Source of the DNA: Thermacetogenium sp. UBA5472
GTDB lineage: Bacteria > Bacillota > DSM-12270 > Thermacetogeniales > Thermacetogeniaceae
NCBI GenBank assembly: GCA_002426495.1
Contig: DIQC01000065.1
Coordinates: 1-38,130 of the forward strand
Length of the DNA: 38,130 nucleotides
Direction: 5' to 3'
How positions within the stretch are numbered: position 1 is the stretch's first letter; each line of letters opens with the position of its first letter. The notes beneath the pieces are model-generated. The model was not told where the DNA came from. It ran no database searches and saw only the letters and a program-made list of their open reading frames with translations. Shown piece after piece: positions 15,289-23,433 of the stretch. A program made the translations under genes and the position numbers.

Positions 15289-15443
15289 AAAAATCACAAA
15301 AAAGTCGGAAAGGTTATTTGACTGTTATGATTTTATCTGTTAGACTACTAAGAGTTAGTTGAGAGTGATTTATTTCACAAGCAAAAATAAAAAAAGCGGG
15401 ATTAGGTATCCCGGAATAAATTAAAAATAAATATTAATTTTGA

Positions 15444-15517
15444 GGCCCCCGAAGCCGTCAGGTACCCCCCTCTTAGAAATAAGAGACTAGACCCAATCTT
15501 CCTGACGGCTTCTTTAT
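15444..15517 (+). repeat. Terminator-like structured element, copy B
   Basis: Starts GGCCCCCGAAGC as in copy A (8518). A perfect 12-bp stem (15451-15462 with 15501-15512) encloses a 38-base loop holding an inner perfect 6-bp hairpin (CTCTTA/TAAGAG) capped by GAAA, then ACTAG. A short T-run follows. It lies in the 553-base gap between the DUF1540 gene and the sigma-54 promoter. Confidence 0.65.
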
Positions 15518-15702
15518 ATATCTACATATTACTTAATTCTGCACTTACAATATAATTCCTGCTTCCTTGGAAAGAAAAAACGTATAATTCTGAAAAAATT
15601 TCGTAATTGGTGGAAGGAATGTTAATATTACAGGTAAATATTGCTTCAATCTATGGCCGATGGTGGGAACCGTTGCTGTGATTGTGGGATCGTTCTGTAA
15701 CC

Positions 15703-15718
15703 TGGTATGATTTTTGCA
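15703..15718 (+). promoter_or_regulatory. Sigma-54 promoter of the moeB-like / two-component operon
   Basis: TGGTATGATTTTTGCA: GG and GC doublets with exactly ten bases between, the invariant feature of -24/-12 promoters. It is 78 bases upstream of the first gene of the operon encoding a sigma-54 activator, consistent with autoregulation. Confidence 0.75.
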
Positions 15719-15795
15719 ACTAGAAATCTTATATAAGATTTCTTATGATAATTTTGTAATTAGAATTAAATTATGAAGTTAGTGGAGAGTTGAGG

Positions 15796-16548
15796 ATGAT
15801 GATCACTGCTCAGGGAAAGGAACGTTACTCGAGACAAATAATGATCAAGGAAATCGGAGAGGATGGACAGATTCGACTAGCCGGTAGTAAGGTTCTGGTG
15901 GTAGGTGCCGGTGGTCTTGGATCTGCGGTTTTGTATTATCTTGCTGCCGCAGGTATAGGAACGATTGGCATAATTGATGATCAGGATGTGGAATTGTCTA
16001 ATCTCCAGCGACAAATCCTACATACCACATCGAGGATCGGGATGCCGAAAGTTGAGTCTGCCAGAATTGCCCTACAGGCTTTAAACCCGGAAATAACGGT
16101 TGTTCCGTATCACCTTCGTCTAGAAAAACCTAATGCAAAAAAACTAATTGAACAATATGATATTATTGTGACTGCTCTTGATAATGAAGAAACCCGCCAT
16201 CTGGTGAATGAAAATTGTGTAGATATGAGGAAGCCTTTAGTAGAAGGCGGTGTGCAGGGTTTTTTAGGGCGTTTATCTACTATTATTCCTGGGGAAGGTC
16301 CCTGTTATGTCTGTATGTCCCCTATTCCTGATGTCAGGCCAAAGAAAAACAGTGAGACCCTTTTCCCCATGTTTTCCACCACTCCCGGAGTGATTGGTGT
16401 TCTCCAGGCAAATGAAGCACTCAAGTTGCTTTTAAAAATCGGTACACCTCTGGTGGGCAGGATTCTTTTTTATGATGGTTTAGCAAGCTGCTTTGAAGAA
16501 TTAAACGTACAGCAGGTACAGGAGTGTCCATGCTGTGGCAGAAGCTAA
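15796..16548 (+). CDS. MoeB/ThiF-type E1-like adenylyltransferase
   Basis: A 250-residue E1-like enzyme that should adenylate the C-terminal Gly-Gly of a MoaD/ThiS-type sulfur carrier. The N-terminus RYSRQIMIKEIG, nucleotide-binding VVGAGGLGSAVLYYLAAAG (about 34-52), LSNLQRQILH with the catalytic Arg, TALDNEETRHLVN, and two Cys pairs for zinc (CYVCM and CPCCGRS at the end) are all present. The probable partner is the MoaD-like protein at 22509, since no other carrier is seen nearby. Aromatoleum AOR operons carry similar MoaD/MoeB-like genes (aorDE), suggesting a role in tungstopterin supply. The ATG at 15796 fits the GTGGAG site better than a TTG at 15790. Confidence 0.88.
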   Translation: MMITAQGKERYSRQIMIKEIGEDGQIRLAGSKVLVVGAGGLGSAVLYYLAAAGIGTIGIIDDQDVELSNLQRQILHTTSRIGMPKVESARIALQALNPEITVVPYHLRLEKPNAKKLIEQYDIIVTALDNEETRHLVNENCVDMRKPLVEGGVQGFLGRLSTIIPGEGPCYVCMSPIPDVRPKKNSETLFPMFSTTPGVIGVLQANEALKLLLKIGTPLVGRILFYDGLASCFEELNVQQVQECPCCGRS

Positions 16549-16578
16549 GAAAATAGAAGTGATAGGGGGTATTGTGCC

Positions 16579-18249
16579 ATGCCTGAGCATAAGATTCAGT
16601 TAATTGAAAAATTGACAGGTGTCTATACTTCCAAGCGTAGTTACTATGCTGAATTAAAAGATAAAATAGCAGAACTTTCTAAGAGAAATTTTCAATTAGA
16701 GATAATAAATGAGCTTGCGCAAGAATTTAATATCAGTCTTCCTAAAGAATATCTCAATAAGACGGTCAAAAAAATATATGAGCGAGTGCAGGACATTTTT
16801 TATGTGAAACAGGTAGCCATCTTAACTCTTCGCGAGCAAAAACTTCGAGTAAGTTATTGCTATCCTGCAGATGAAAGCTGTTATAAGGGGATCGAGATCA
16901 CTTCAGAAGAGGGAAAGGAACTCTGGAAAGCGGTTGCCAATTGCCAGCAGATCGTCTGGAACAAGGAAATGGGTGTAGAAGATAACTTCCTTTCCCGGCT
17001 GGGTTTGGAAGTAGCGGTGCTCAATCCTTTGGTAACACAGAATAAGATTTATGGACTCTTTATGGTGGGAAGTGATCGAGATACATCATATGACCCGATG
17101 GATATGACATTTCTGCAGCAGTTGGCCAATCAGATCGCTATATACTTCCAGGATGGTGCGCTGTTTGCGGAGGTCAACAGGGCGAAGTCGGAATGGGAGG
17201 CTACAGTCAAAGCTGTACGTGATGTTATCGTTGTGATCGACAGGAAACTGCGTGTTTTGCGGGTTAACCAGGCAGCATTGCAATTCTGTGGCCTGTCTGA
17301 GCCAGAGGTCATTGGGCGGAAATACTGTGACGCTTTTTGTTCACTAAGTGATTCACAGTGTCATGAAGACTGTGTTTTTTATGAAGCTCTAAGGACTGGC
17401 AACAGTATAAACACCCAGCGGCGCTTGGATGATGGGCGAGTATTGGAGATGTACGGATACCCGGCTACTCAGGAGAATAGGGAGATGGGCGTTGTTGTCT
17501 ATTTAATAGATATTACTGAGAGGTTGAAAATGCAGGTTCAGCTGCTTCAGGCGGCACGTCTAGCAGCTCTGGGAGAGATGGCTGCAGGAGTTGCCCACGA
17601 ATTAAATACCCCTCTGGCTGTTATTATCGGTGATGCTCAACTGTTGATCCGCAACACTCCGAAGGATGACCATCGGTATAAAATTCTTGATGACATCAAA
17701 ACCTGCGGCCTGCGGTGTAAGCGCATTGTGCGTGGGCTGCTTACATTTTCTCGGCAGGAGCAGTATGTATTTCAGCCTGTCTGCTTGAATGAGGTGGTGA
17801 GGGAGGCCCTGAAGCTGGTCTCTTATTCTATTGAAACGGAAAATATTAAAATTCAGCGGGAGCTAGATGATCAGATACCGATTGTTGGAGGTAATTCACA
17901 GCAGTTAGAACAGGTTATAGTGAACCTGCTGCTGAATGCCAGGCAGTCCTTTGATGAGGGAAATGACAGTGAGCATATAATTACAGTAGAAACAGGTTTC
18001 GACCAGGAAAGAAAACAAGTTTTTATCAAGATTTCAGATAATGGCCAGGGAATTCCTCAGGAAATATTAACAAAAATATTCGATCCTTTTTTTACCAGTA
18101 AGGGGAGCAGCAAAGGAACAGGTCTAGGCCTTTCGGTAAGCTTGGGGATTGTTCAAAAACATGGCGGAACCATTGTTGTAGAAAGCGAATCCGGTAAGGG
18201 AGCATTCTTTACGGTTTACCTTCCTCCATCTCACGAGCCAGAGATATGA
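16579..18249 (+). CDS. Soluble GAF-PAS sensor histidine kinase
   Basis: A 556-residue NtrB-like kinase with no membrane segments. An N-terminal coiled stretch (about 1-60) leads to a GAF-like domain (about 60-200), a PAS domain (about 205-315) and a HisKA domain with phospho-acceptor in GVAHELNTPLAVI (His near 341). The HATPase domain shows NLLLNARQSF, DNGQGIP and GTGLGLSV. The PAS domain has a cysteine cluster, KYCDAFCSLSDSQCHEDCVF, with four cysteines, which might bind an Fe-S cluster or sense redox or aldehyde; that is inference. It lies between the E1-like gene and the sigma-54 activator it should phosphorylate, and so probably senses the state that calls for AOR and alcohol dehydrogenase. 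Confidence 0.92.
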   Translation: MPEHKIQLIEKLTGVYTSKRSYYAELKDKIAELSKRNFQLEIINELAQEFNISLPKEYLNKTVKKIYERVQDIFYVKQVAILTLREQKLRVSYCYPADESCYKGIEITSEEGKELWKAVANCQQIVWNKEMGVEDNFLSRLGLEVAVLNPLVTQNKIYGLFMVGSDRDTSYDPMDMTFLQQLANQIAIYFQDGALFAEVNRAKSEWEATVKAVRDVIVVIDRKLRVLRVNQAALQFCGLSEPEVIGRKYCDAFCSLSDSQCHEDCVFYEALRTGNSINTQRRLDDGRVLEMYGYPATQENREMGVVVYLIDITERLKMQVQLLQAARLAALGEMAAGVAHELNTPLAVIIGDAQLLIRNTPKDDHRYKILDDIKTCGLRCKRIVRGLLTFSRQEQYVFQPVCLNEVVREALKLVSYSIETENIKIQRELDDQIPIVGGNSQQLEQVIVNLLLNARQSFDEGNDSEHIITVETGFDQERKQVFIKISDNGQGIPQEILTKIFDPFFTSKGSSKGTGLGLSVSLGIVQKHGGTIVVESESGKGAFFTVYLPPSHEPEI

Positions 18250-18298
18250 TAGAAAGGGGATATAGATGAATTAATCCTGTTAAAAGGGGGTAGTGGAT

Positions 18299-19780
18299 TT
18301 GGCACGCATTCTTGTTGTTGATGATGAAGTGGAAATGTGTAACTTCTTTAAGTTCTTCCTGGAGGGGAAAGAACATGAGATTAAGGTTGCTGAAAATGGT
18401 GTGCAGGCTAGAGATGCCCTACAGGAGTATTTTCATCTTGTCCTGCTGGATCTGAAGCTCCCCGATACCGATGGAATCACTCTTTTGAAGGAAATTAAAG
18501 ATCGGTATCCTACTACCGAGGTTGTGATTATGACTGGCTATTCTACAGTAAAATCCGCAGTAGAGGCCATTCAGCTGGGGGCGTATGATTATATGGAAAA
18601 ACCCTTCGAGAACCTGGATGCTTTGGAGGCCATTTTGGAGCGTGCTCTGAGCCGTGCCCTTGCTCGGCGTGAATTGCGGGATGATGAGGAGTTGACACGC
18701 AGAAAACAGGTGCTAAAAAGTGTGGGTTTTGTGGCGGGGAAAAGTGAAAAAATGCAGCGTTTATTGACCATCGCTGAAAAACTTGCTGCAAAAAATATTA
18801 CAATGCTAATTCGAGGAGAAACTGGCACCGGTAAGGAGGTTCTGGCCCGCTATATTCATGCGGTAAGTTCCCGCTCTGAACAGGATTTTCTGGCCATCAA
18901 CTGCGGTGCCTTCACAGAATCCTTATTGGAGAGCGAGTTGTTTGGGCATGACAAGGGGGCTTTTACAGGGGCGGTGACGCAGCATAAAGGTATTTTTGAA
19001 ATGGCTAACCATGGGACATTGTTTCTCGATGAAGTAGGAGAAGCCACCCAGGCGATCCAGGTGAAGCTGTTGCGTGTTTTGGAAACGGGGGAGATCTTTC
19101 GGGTTGGTGGTGAAAGGTCCATAAGGGTGGATACCCGAGTGATCGCCGCGACAAATGCACCCTTGGAAGAGCTCGTTGCTGAGAAAAAATTTCGCGAGGA
19201 CCTCTTTTACCGACTAGATGTAGTAACTCTGGTTCTGCCTCCGCTGAAGGAGCGGAGTGAGGACATCCCCCTCTTGGCTGAACATTTTTTAAAACGCCAT
19301 TATAGCAAGGAACGGCCATTGCGTATGAGTGAAAAGGCTGTTGTAGCACTCACCAGATACAATTGGCCTGGCAATATACGAGAACTCGCCAATGTCATTG
19401 CCCAGGCAGCCGCTATCTGTGAAGGCACTACAATAATGATCGAGCACTTACCAGATAAAATTTCTGCTAGATATTTGAAAGAAACAGTACAAACTGCACC
19501 AACTCAACAAACACTTCCAACTCTGATAACACCCTCCTTAGAGCGAAACTTGCTAGATGAGGTTACAGCCAACCTGAATGATTATATCGATCAAATAGAT
19601 GTAAAAGCTGGATTTGACCTTCCAGCCTTTTTGGATTCACTTAAGGATGTTTCCAATGAAGCTGCCAGAAAGATTATTGAAAAGAGTTTGGATGCTTCAG
19701 GTGGGCGTTATCCTCAAGCTGCGAAGTGGTTGGGAACTACACCGAGGGTTTTGCGCTATCTGTACAAGGAAAAGAAATAA
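18299..19780 (+). CDS. NtrC-family sigma-54 response regulator
   Basis: A transcription activator of 493 residues. The receiver domain (about 1-120) has DDE, phospho-acceptor Asp in LVLLDLKLPDTDG and TGY; its Lys is in EKPFE. The AAA+ domain (about 145-380) has Walker A GETGTGKE, the sigma-54 contact loop GAFTGA, Walker B GTLFLDEVGEA and the arginine-finger region. The C-terminus has a Fis-type helix-turn-helix (YPQAAKWLGTTPRVLRYLYK). It is the obvious activator of the three sigma-54 promoters in this window. The start is the TTG at 18299, eight bases after AAAGGGGG; a GTG at 18293 lies too near that site. Enhancer sites were not identified. Confidence 0.93.
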   Translation: MARILVVDDEVEMCNFFKFFLEGKEHEIKVAENGVQARDALQEYFHLVLLDLKLPDTDGITLLKEIKDRYPTTEVVIMTGYSTVKSAVEAIQLGAYDYMEKPFENLDALEAILERALSRALARRELRDDEELTRRKQVLKSVGFVAGKSEKMQRLLTIAEKLAAKNITMLIRGETGTGKEVLARYIHAVSSRSEQDFLAINCGAFTESLLESELFGHDKGAFTGAVTQHKGIFEMANHGTLFLDEVGEATQAIQVKLLRVLETGEIFRVGGERSIRVDTRVIAATNAPLEELVAEKKFREDLFYRLDVVTLVLPPLKERSEDIPLLAEHFLKRHYSKERPLRMSEKAVVALTRYNWPGNIRELANVIAQAAAICEGTTIMIEHLPDKISARYLKETVQTAPTQQTLPTLITPSLERNLLDEVTANLNDYIDQIDVKAGFDLPAFLDSLKDVSNEAARKIIEKSLDASGGRYPQAAKWLGTTPRVLRYLYKEKK

Positions 19781-19823
19781 TAGACTACAAAATATCGTTA
19801 TTATCCCGTAAATTTGATGGGAA

Positions 19824-19852
19824 GCTGCCGCAAAAGTGGCAGCCTTTTATTT
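19824..19852 (+). terminator. Terminator after the sigma-54 activator gene
   Basis: GCTGCC (19824-19829) pairs with GGCAGC (19838-19843), 8-base loop, followed by CTTTTATTT. It closes the operon that begins at 15796. Confidence 0.75.
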
Positions 19853-19970
19853 AAAACAGTGGGTAACAGGTGAGTTCATGATGGCTGGTACTCAGCAATG
19901 CGGTTCTAAAGTGGTTAATTGAATACAAAATGATTAATAATGCCATGATTCTTTGTTATCTTGCAATAAT

Positions 19971-19986
19971 TGGCATGATATTTGCA
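19971..19986 (+). promoter_or_regulatory. Sigma-54 promoter of the AOR operon
   Basis: TGGCATGATATTTGCA, a near-consensus -24/-12 element with the GG and GC ten bases apart. It shares the GATAT spacer with the promoter at 26134. It lies 211 bases upstream of the ferredoxin-subunit gene. The 416-base gap from 19781 to 20196 otherwise holds only the terminator at 19824. Confidence 0.85.
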
Positions 19987-20196
19987 TTATTTTTTGCTGT
20001 AAATAGTAATGCAAACAGGAAGGGGGTTTTTTAGGAAGGTCAGTTATCTATTTTATTCTCATCAAATGGATGCTGAAAAATGTAGAAGGTAGTTGTACAG
20101 TCAGATCAATAATATGATCTATTTCGTGTACATCAATACACCAAAGTTACGAGAGGGAGGTGGAGTGTCTGGCTTTAATAATGGGCCAGACCAAGG

Positions 20197-20679
20197 ATGG
20201 CTAAGGTACTGATGCTGAATCCAGAGAAATGTATTTCGTGCCGTACCTGCGAACTGGCGTGTTCTTTTAAACATGACAGAGAGTTTCGCCCCAGTGCGGC
20301 CCGGGTTAATGTGGTGCAGTTTGAGAGAGAGGGAATTTCTGTACCACTGATGTGTCTGCAATGCGAGACTGCAGCATGTGAGAAGGTCTGTCCGACTGGA
20401 GCACTAAAACGCAATGAGTCTACAGGCGCTCTGGTAGTGGATGATGCAAAATGCATCCGCTGTAAGATGTGTGTTCAAGCATGTCCCTTTGGCAATATTG
20501 CTTATGACCCTGCAAAGAATCACATCCTGAGATGCGATCTTTGTGATGGTGACCCCCAGTGTGCTAAGTTCTGTCCTAGTGGAGCTATCACCTATGTAGA
20601 AGCCTGTACTGGCATACTGGCCAAAAAACGAGCATATGCCTCAAAATTTAAAGAGGTACTGCAGGAGGTGACCGAATAA
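20197..20679 (+). CDS. Four-cluster ferredoxin subunit of AOR
   Basis: A 160-residue polyferredoxin with four Cys motifs: CISCRTCELACSF, CLQCETAACEKVCPTGAL, CIRCKMCVQACPFG and CDLCDGDPQCAKFCPSGAI. This gives four [4Fe-4S] clusters in the HycB/DmsB-like fold. It resembles the small subunit (AorA) of bacterial multi-subunit aldehyde oxidoreductases and should carry electrons from the tungsten subunit to the NuoEFG-like proteins. Its stop TAA overlaps the AOR start (TAATG), giving tight coupling. An in-frame stop at 20179 limits the start to the ATG at 20197 or the one at 20212; the AAGG before the first is very close, and a strong GAGGGAGGTGG lies about 35 bases upstream. Confidence 0.9.
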   Translation: MAKVLMLNPEKCISCRTCELACSFKHDREFRPSAARVNVVQFEREGISVPLMCLQCETAACEKVCPTGALKRNESTGALVVDDAKCIRCKMCVQACPFGNIAYDPAKNHILRCDLCDGDPQCAKFCPSGAITYVEACTGILAKKRAYASKFKEVLQEVTE

Positions 20680-22484
20680 TGTACGGCTGGGTAGGACAGA
20701 TTTTACGGGTTAATTTGAGCGATGGAACAGTGAAAAAAGAAGCCCTGGATCCAGTGGAAATACAGAACTACATTGGGGCCCGCGGGTTGGGAACACGTCT
20801 TTGGACCAAAGAGTGTGACCCCAAGATGGATCCCCTTAGTGAAGCAAATAATTTAATCTTTATGACCGGTCCCTTGACTGGTACAATGGCAACTAATGCC
20901 GGCCGCTACAATGTGATCTGTAAGGCACCCCTTACTGGCACTATGGCAGCATCAAATGCAGGTGGTTATTGGGGGCCAGAATTGAAATATGCTGGTTATG
21001 ACGGGATCGTTTTCGAAGGCCAGTCAGAAAAGCAGGTTTATCTGTGGATCAATGATGGTGAAGTTGAACTGCGCTGTGCAGAACATCTCTGGGGGAAGGA
21101 TGTTAATGAAACAACCGATACCCTGAGAGAAGAGACCAATATCAATGCCAGGGTGGCTTGTATTGGACCTGCCGGAGAAAACTTGGTCAAATACGCCTGC
21201 ATTCTAAATGACTACACGAGAGCTGCTGGGCGCTCTGGAGTCGGTGCTGTGATGGGTAGCAAGAATCTAAAAGCTATTGTAGTGAGGGGTACTGGCGGAG
21301 TCAAAGTGGCTGATTCCGATGCCTTCATGAATGCATTGATAAGGGCTCGCAAAATGGTAGCTGATCACCCGGTAACGGGTCAGGGGCTCCCTGCTTATGG
21401 TACCCAGATCCTGATCAACATTCTCGATCAATCTGGTGGGCTGCCGGTCCATAACTTTCGGGATTCCGGCACATTCCCCAATGCTGATGCCACCAGCGGT
21501 GAAACACTAGCCAAGACATATCTTGTCCGTAATAAAGGCTGCATGGGCTGTAATATCGGGTGCGGCAGGATTGTTAACGTACCTGACGGCCCCTACAAGA
21601 GTTTTGGTGAAGGGCCTGAATATGAAGCAGGTTGGTCCTTTGGTGCTGACTGCGGTATCGATGATCTGGCAGCTATTATTAAAGCTAACAACTATTGTAA
21701 TGAACTGGGAATGGATCCGATTACTCTGGGAAGCACTATTGCTTGTGCTTTTGAGCTCTATGAGATCGGGGCTATTACTGAGAAGGATGCAGGCTGTCCC
21801 ATGCGTTTCGGGGATGCGGCAACAATGGTAGAGCTTGCCAGAAAGACTGCTTTTAGAGAAGGTATGGGGGATGATCTGGCTGAAGGTTCTTACCGTATGG
21901 CTAGCAAATATGGTCATCCAGAGCTGTCCATGACCTGCAAAAAACAAGAAATGGCTGCTTACGACCCCAGAGCATTGCAGGGTATGGGTCTTAGCTATGC
22001 CACCAACAACCGGGGTGGCTGTCATGTGCGCGGTTATATGACCTCACCAGAGATCTTGGGTCTCCCTGAAAAATTGGATAACCTGGCCACTGAGGGCAAA
22101 GCAGGGTGGACAAAGACCTTCCAGGACTTAACAGCAGCTGTAGATTCCGCTGGGATCTGCTTGTTCCTAACCTTTGCTATCGGTGCACCTGAGATTTCCG
22201 AACAGATGATCGCTGCAACAGGAATTGATTATACTGTTGAAGAATTAATGAAAGCAGGAGAAAGAATCTGGAATATGGAGCGGCTGTTCAACATCACAAA
22301 TGGTTTTACCAAAAAGGATGATTCGTTACCTCCGCGTCTGTTAAAAGACCCGATTAAAATTGGGCCTTGCAAGGGATCTGTCAATAAATTGGATGTTATG
22401 CTTCCCGAATACTATGAATTGCGTGGTTGGGATTCTGAGGGAAGACCTACTTCTGAAAAACTGCAGGAGTTAGACATCCAATAA
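20679..22484 (+). CDS. Tungsten aldehyde:ferredoxin oxidoreductase
   Basis: A 601-residue AOR-family enzyme oxidising aldehydes to carboxylic acids (or the reverse) with a tungsten bis-pyranopterin and one [4Fe-4S] cluster. Cluster ligands are Cys288, Cys291, Cys295 (CMGCNIGC) and Cys494 (DSAGICLF), the AOR family spacing. Pterin-binding segments NAGRYNV, GRSGVGAVMGSKNLKAI and GMGLSYATNNRGGCH are clear; His449 is in the position of the proposed catalytic His. Length is normal, with no frameshift. It follows the ferredoxin subunit with a one-base overlap and precedes a MoaD-like gene. Context (two alcohol dehydrogenases) points to short-chain aldehydes such as acetaldehyde, but substrate cannot be proven from sequence. 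Confidence 0.96.
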   Translation: MYGWVGQILRVNLSDGTVKKEALDPVEIQNYIGARGLGTRLWTKECDPKMDPLSEANNLIFMTGPLTGTMATNAGRYNVICKAPLTGTMAASNAGGYWGPELKYAGYDGIVFEGQSEKQVYLWINDGEVELRCAEHLWGKDVNETTDTLREETNINARVACIGPAGENLVKYACILNDYTRAAGRSGVGAVMGSKNLKAIVVRGTGGVKVADSDAFMNALIRARKMVADHPVTGQGLPAYGTQILINILDQSGGLPVHNFRDSGTFPNADATSGETLAKTYLVRNKGCMGCNIGCGRIVNVPDGPYKSFGEGPEYEAGWSFGADCGIDDLAAIIKANNYCNELGMDPITLGSTIACAFELYEIGAITEKDAGCPMRFGDAATMVELARKTAFREGMGDDLAEGSYRMASKYGHPELSMTCKKQEMAAYDPRALQGMGLSYATNNRGGCHVRGYMTSPEILGLPEKLDNLATEGKAGWTKTFQDLTAAVDSAGICLFLTFAIGAPEISEQMIAATGIDYTVEELMKAGERIWNMERLFNITNGFTKKDDSLPPRLLKDPIKIGPCKGSVNKLDVMLPEYYELRGWDSEGRPTSEKLQELDIQ

Positions 22485-22491
22485 TAATATG

Positions 22492-22509
22492 AAGGGGGGT
22501 GATCCCCTT
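22492..22509 (+). promoter_or_regulatory. Hairpin sequestering the moaD ribosome binding site
   Basis: AAGGGG (22492-22497) pairs perfectly with CCCCTT (22504-22509) around the 6-base loop GGTGAT. The stem contains the Shine-Dalgarno sequence and ends at the first base of the TTG start codon, so folding would block initiation unless ribosomes finishing AOR (stop at 22484) or a ligand opens it. Confidence 0.6.
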
Positions 22510-22796
22510 TGAAAGTGAAGTTTTTTGCTCTTCTCCGAGACATTACCGGGGTGAAGGAAACTACCGATTTTACAGGAACAACACTGGTCGAACTACTCAA
22601 GGAACTTTCCGCTCATTATGGCAAAGAAATGACCAGGTGGCTTTTCACTCCAACTGCTCCCAATCAGGAGAAACAAATCGGTAAAGATGTAATCATTCTG
22701 GTTAACGGGAGAGCAATAGAGCATTTGGCAGGTCTGAAAACAACTTTGGAGGAAGAAGATGAGGTAGCAATCTTCCCTAGACTTGCAGGTGGGTGA
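22509..22796 (+). CDS. MoaD-like sulfur carrier protein
   Basis: A 95-residue ubiquitin-fold protein (MKVKFFALLRDITGVKE) ending in EDEVAIFPRLAGG. The C-terminal Gly-Gly is the thiocarboxylate site used to build the dithiolene of pyranopterin. It is 24 bases downstream of AOR, while the moaA/moaC genes lie 11 kb away. The partner activating enzyme is probably the MoeB-like protein at 15796. An insertion of about 10 residues (FTPTAPNQEK) is typical of AOR-linked MoaD forms. The start is a TTG within a small hairpin. Confidence 0.9.
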   Translation: MKVKFFALLRDITGVKETTDFTGTTLVELLKELSAHYGKEMTRWLFTPTAPNQEKQIGKDVIILVNGRAIEHLAGLKTTLEEEDEVAIFPRLAGG

Positions 22797-22923
22797 AGAT
22801 AAAAGGGGGTGGAAGAGTTGTTTCGCCCCCTTCTAGTTCAATAAAGGAATTACCCTTGAAAATTGAAGTAAAAAAATACCTACTGCATTATAAAACTGAT
22901 AGGTTAGGAGGAAGGTATTAATC

Positions 22924-23433
22924 ATGGCGGTAAACAGCCAGCAGCCAGATGACAGGCATGCCATTGAGAAAATAGTTAGCAGTTACCCCCCTGAACAAAG
23001 ATTTACCCTGGCGATTATGCAGGATTTGCAAAAGCAGATCAATTATTTACCGAAAGAGTCCCTGCAAATGACAGCTCAACATGTCAATGCCCCGGTGTCA
23101 GTTATCTTCAGTATGGCCACATTTTACAAAGCGTTTAGTCTTGTTCCCAAGGGTCGCGTAATACTCAAGGCTTGTGATGGGACTGCCTGTCATATAAAAG
23201 GTTCTAATGTTATTATTGACGAAATTTACAAAGCTCTAGGGATTAAACCTGGCGGAACCACACCCGATGGGCAATTTTCCTTGGAAACGGTAAACTGCCT
23301 AGGAGCATGTGCTTTAGCACCGGTTCTCGTAGCAAATGATCAGATATATCCGAAGGTTACACCTGCTTTATTAAGAGATATCATAAAGGAGTATAGGGGG
23401 CAGAGCGATGAGTCAGATGGAAGCGAATCATAA
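22924..23433 (+). CDS. NuoE-like [2Fe-2S] subunit
   Basis: A 169-residue thioredoxin-like ferredoxin of the NuoE/HydC/HoxE family. The four ligands are Cys84 and Cys89 (CDGTAC) and Cys125 and Cys129 (CLGAC). The helical N-terminal domain (about 10-70, TLAIMQDLQKQINYLPKE) is typical. It should pass electrons between the NuoF-like flavoprotein and other Fe-S carriers. The gene overlaps the NuoF-like gene by 26 bases. A GGAGGAAGG ribosome site precedes the ATG. No terminator separates it from moaD, so it may belong to the AOR transcript. Confidence 0.94.
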   Translation: MAVNSQQPDDRHAIEKIVSSYPPEQRFTLAIMQDLQKQINYLPKESLQMTAQHVNAPVSVIFSMATFYKAFSLVPKGRVILKACDGTACHIKGSNVIIDEIYKALGIKPGGTTPDGQFSLETVNCLGACALAPVLVANDQIYPKVTPALLRDIIKEYRGQSDESDGSES

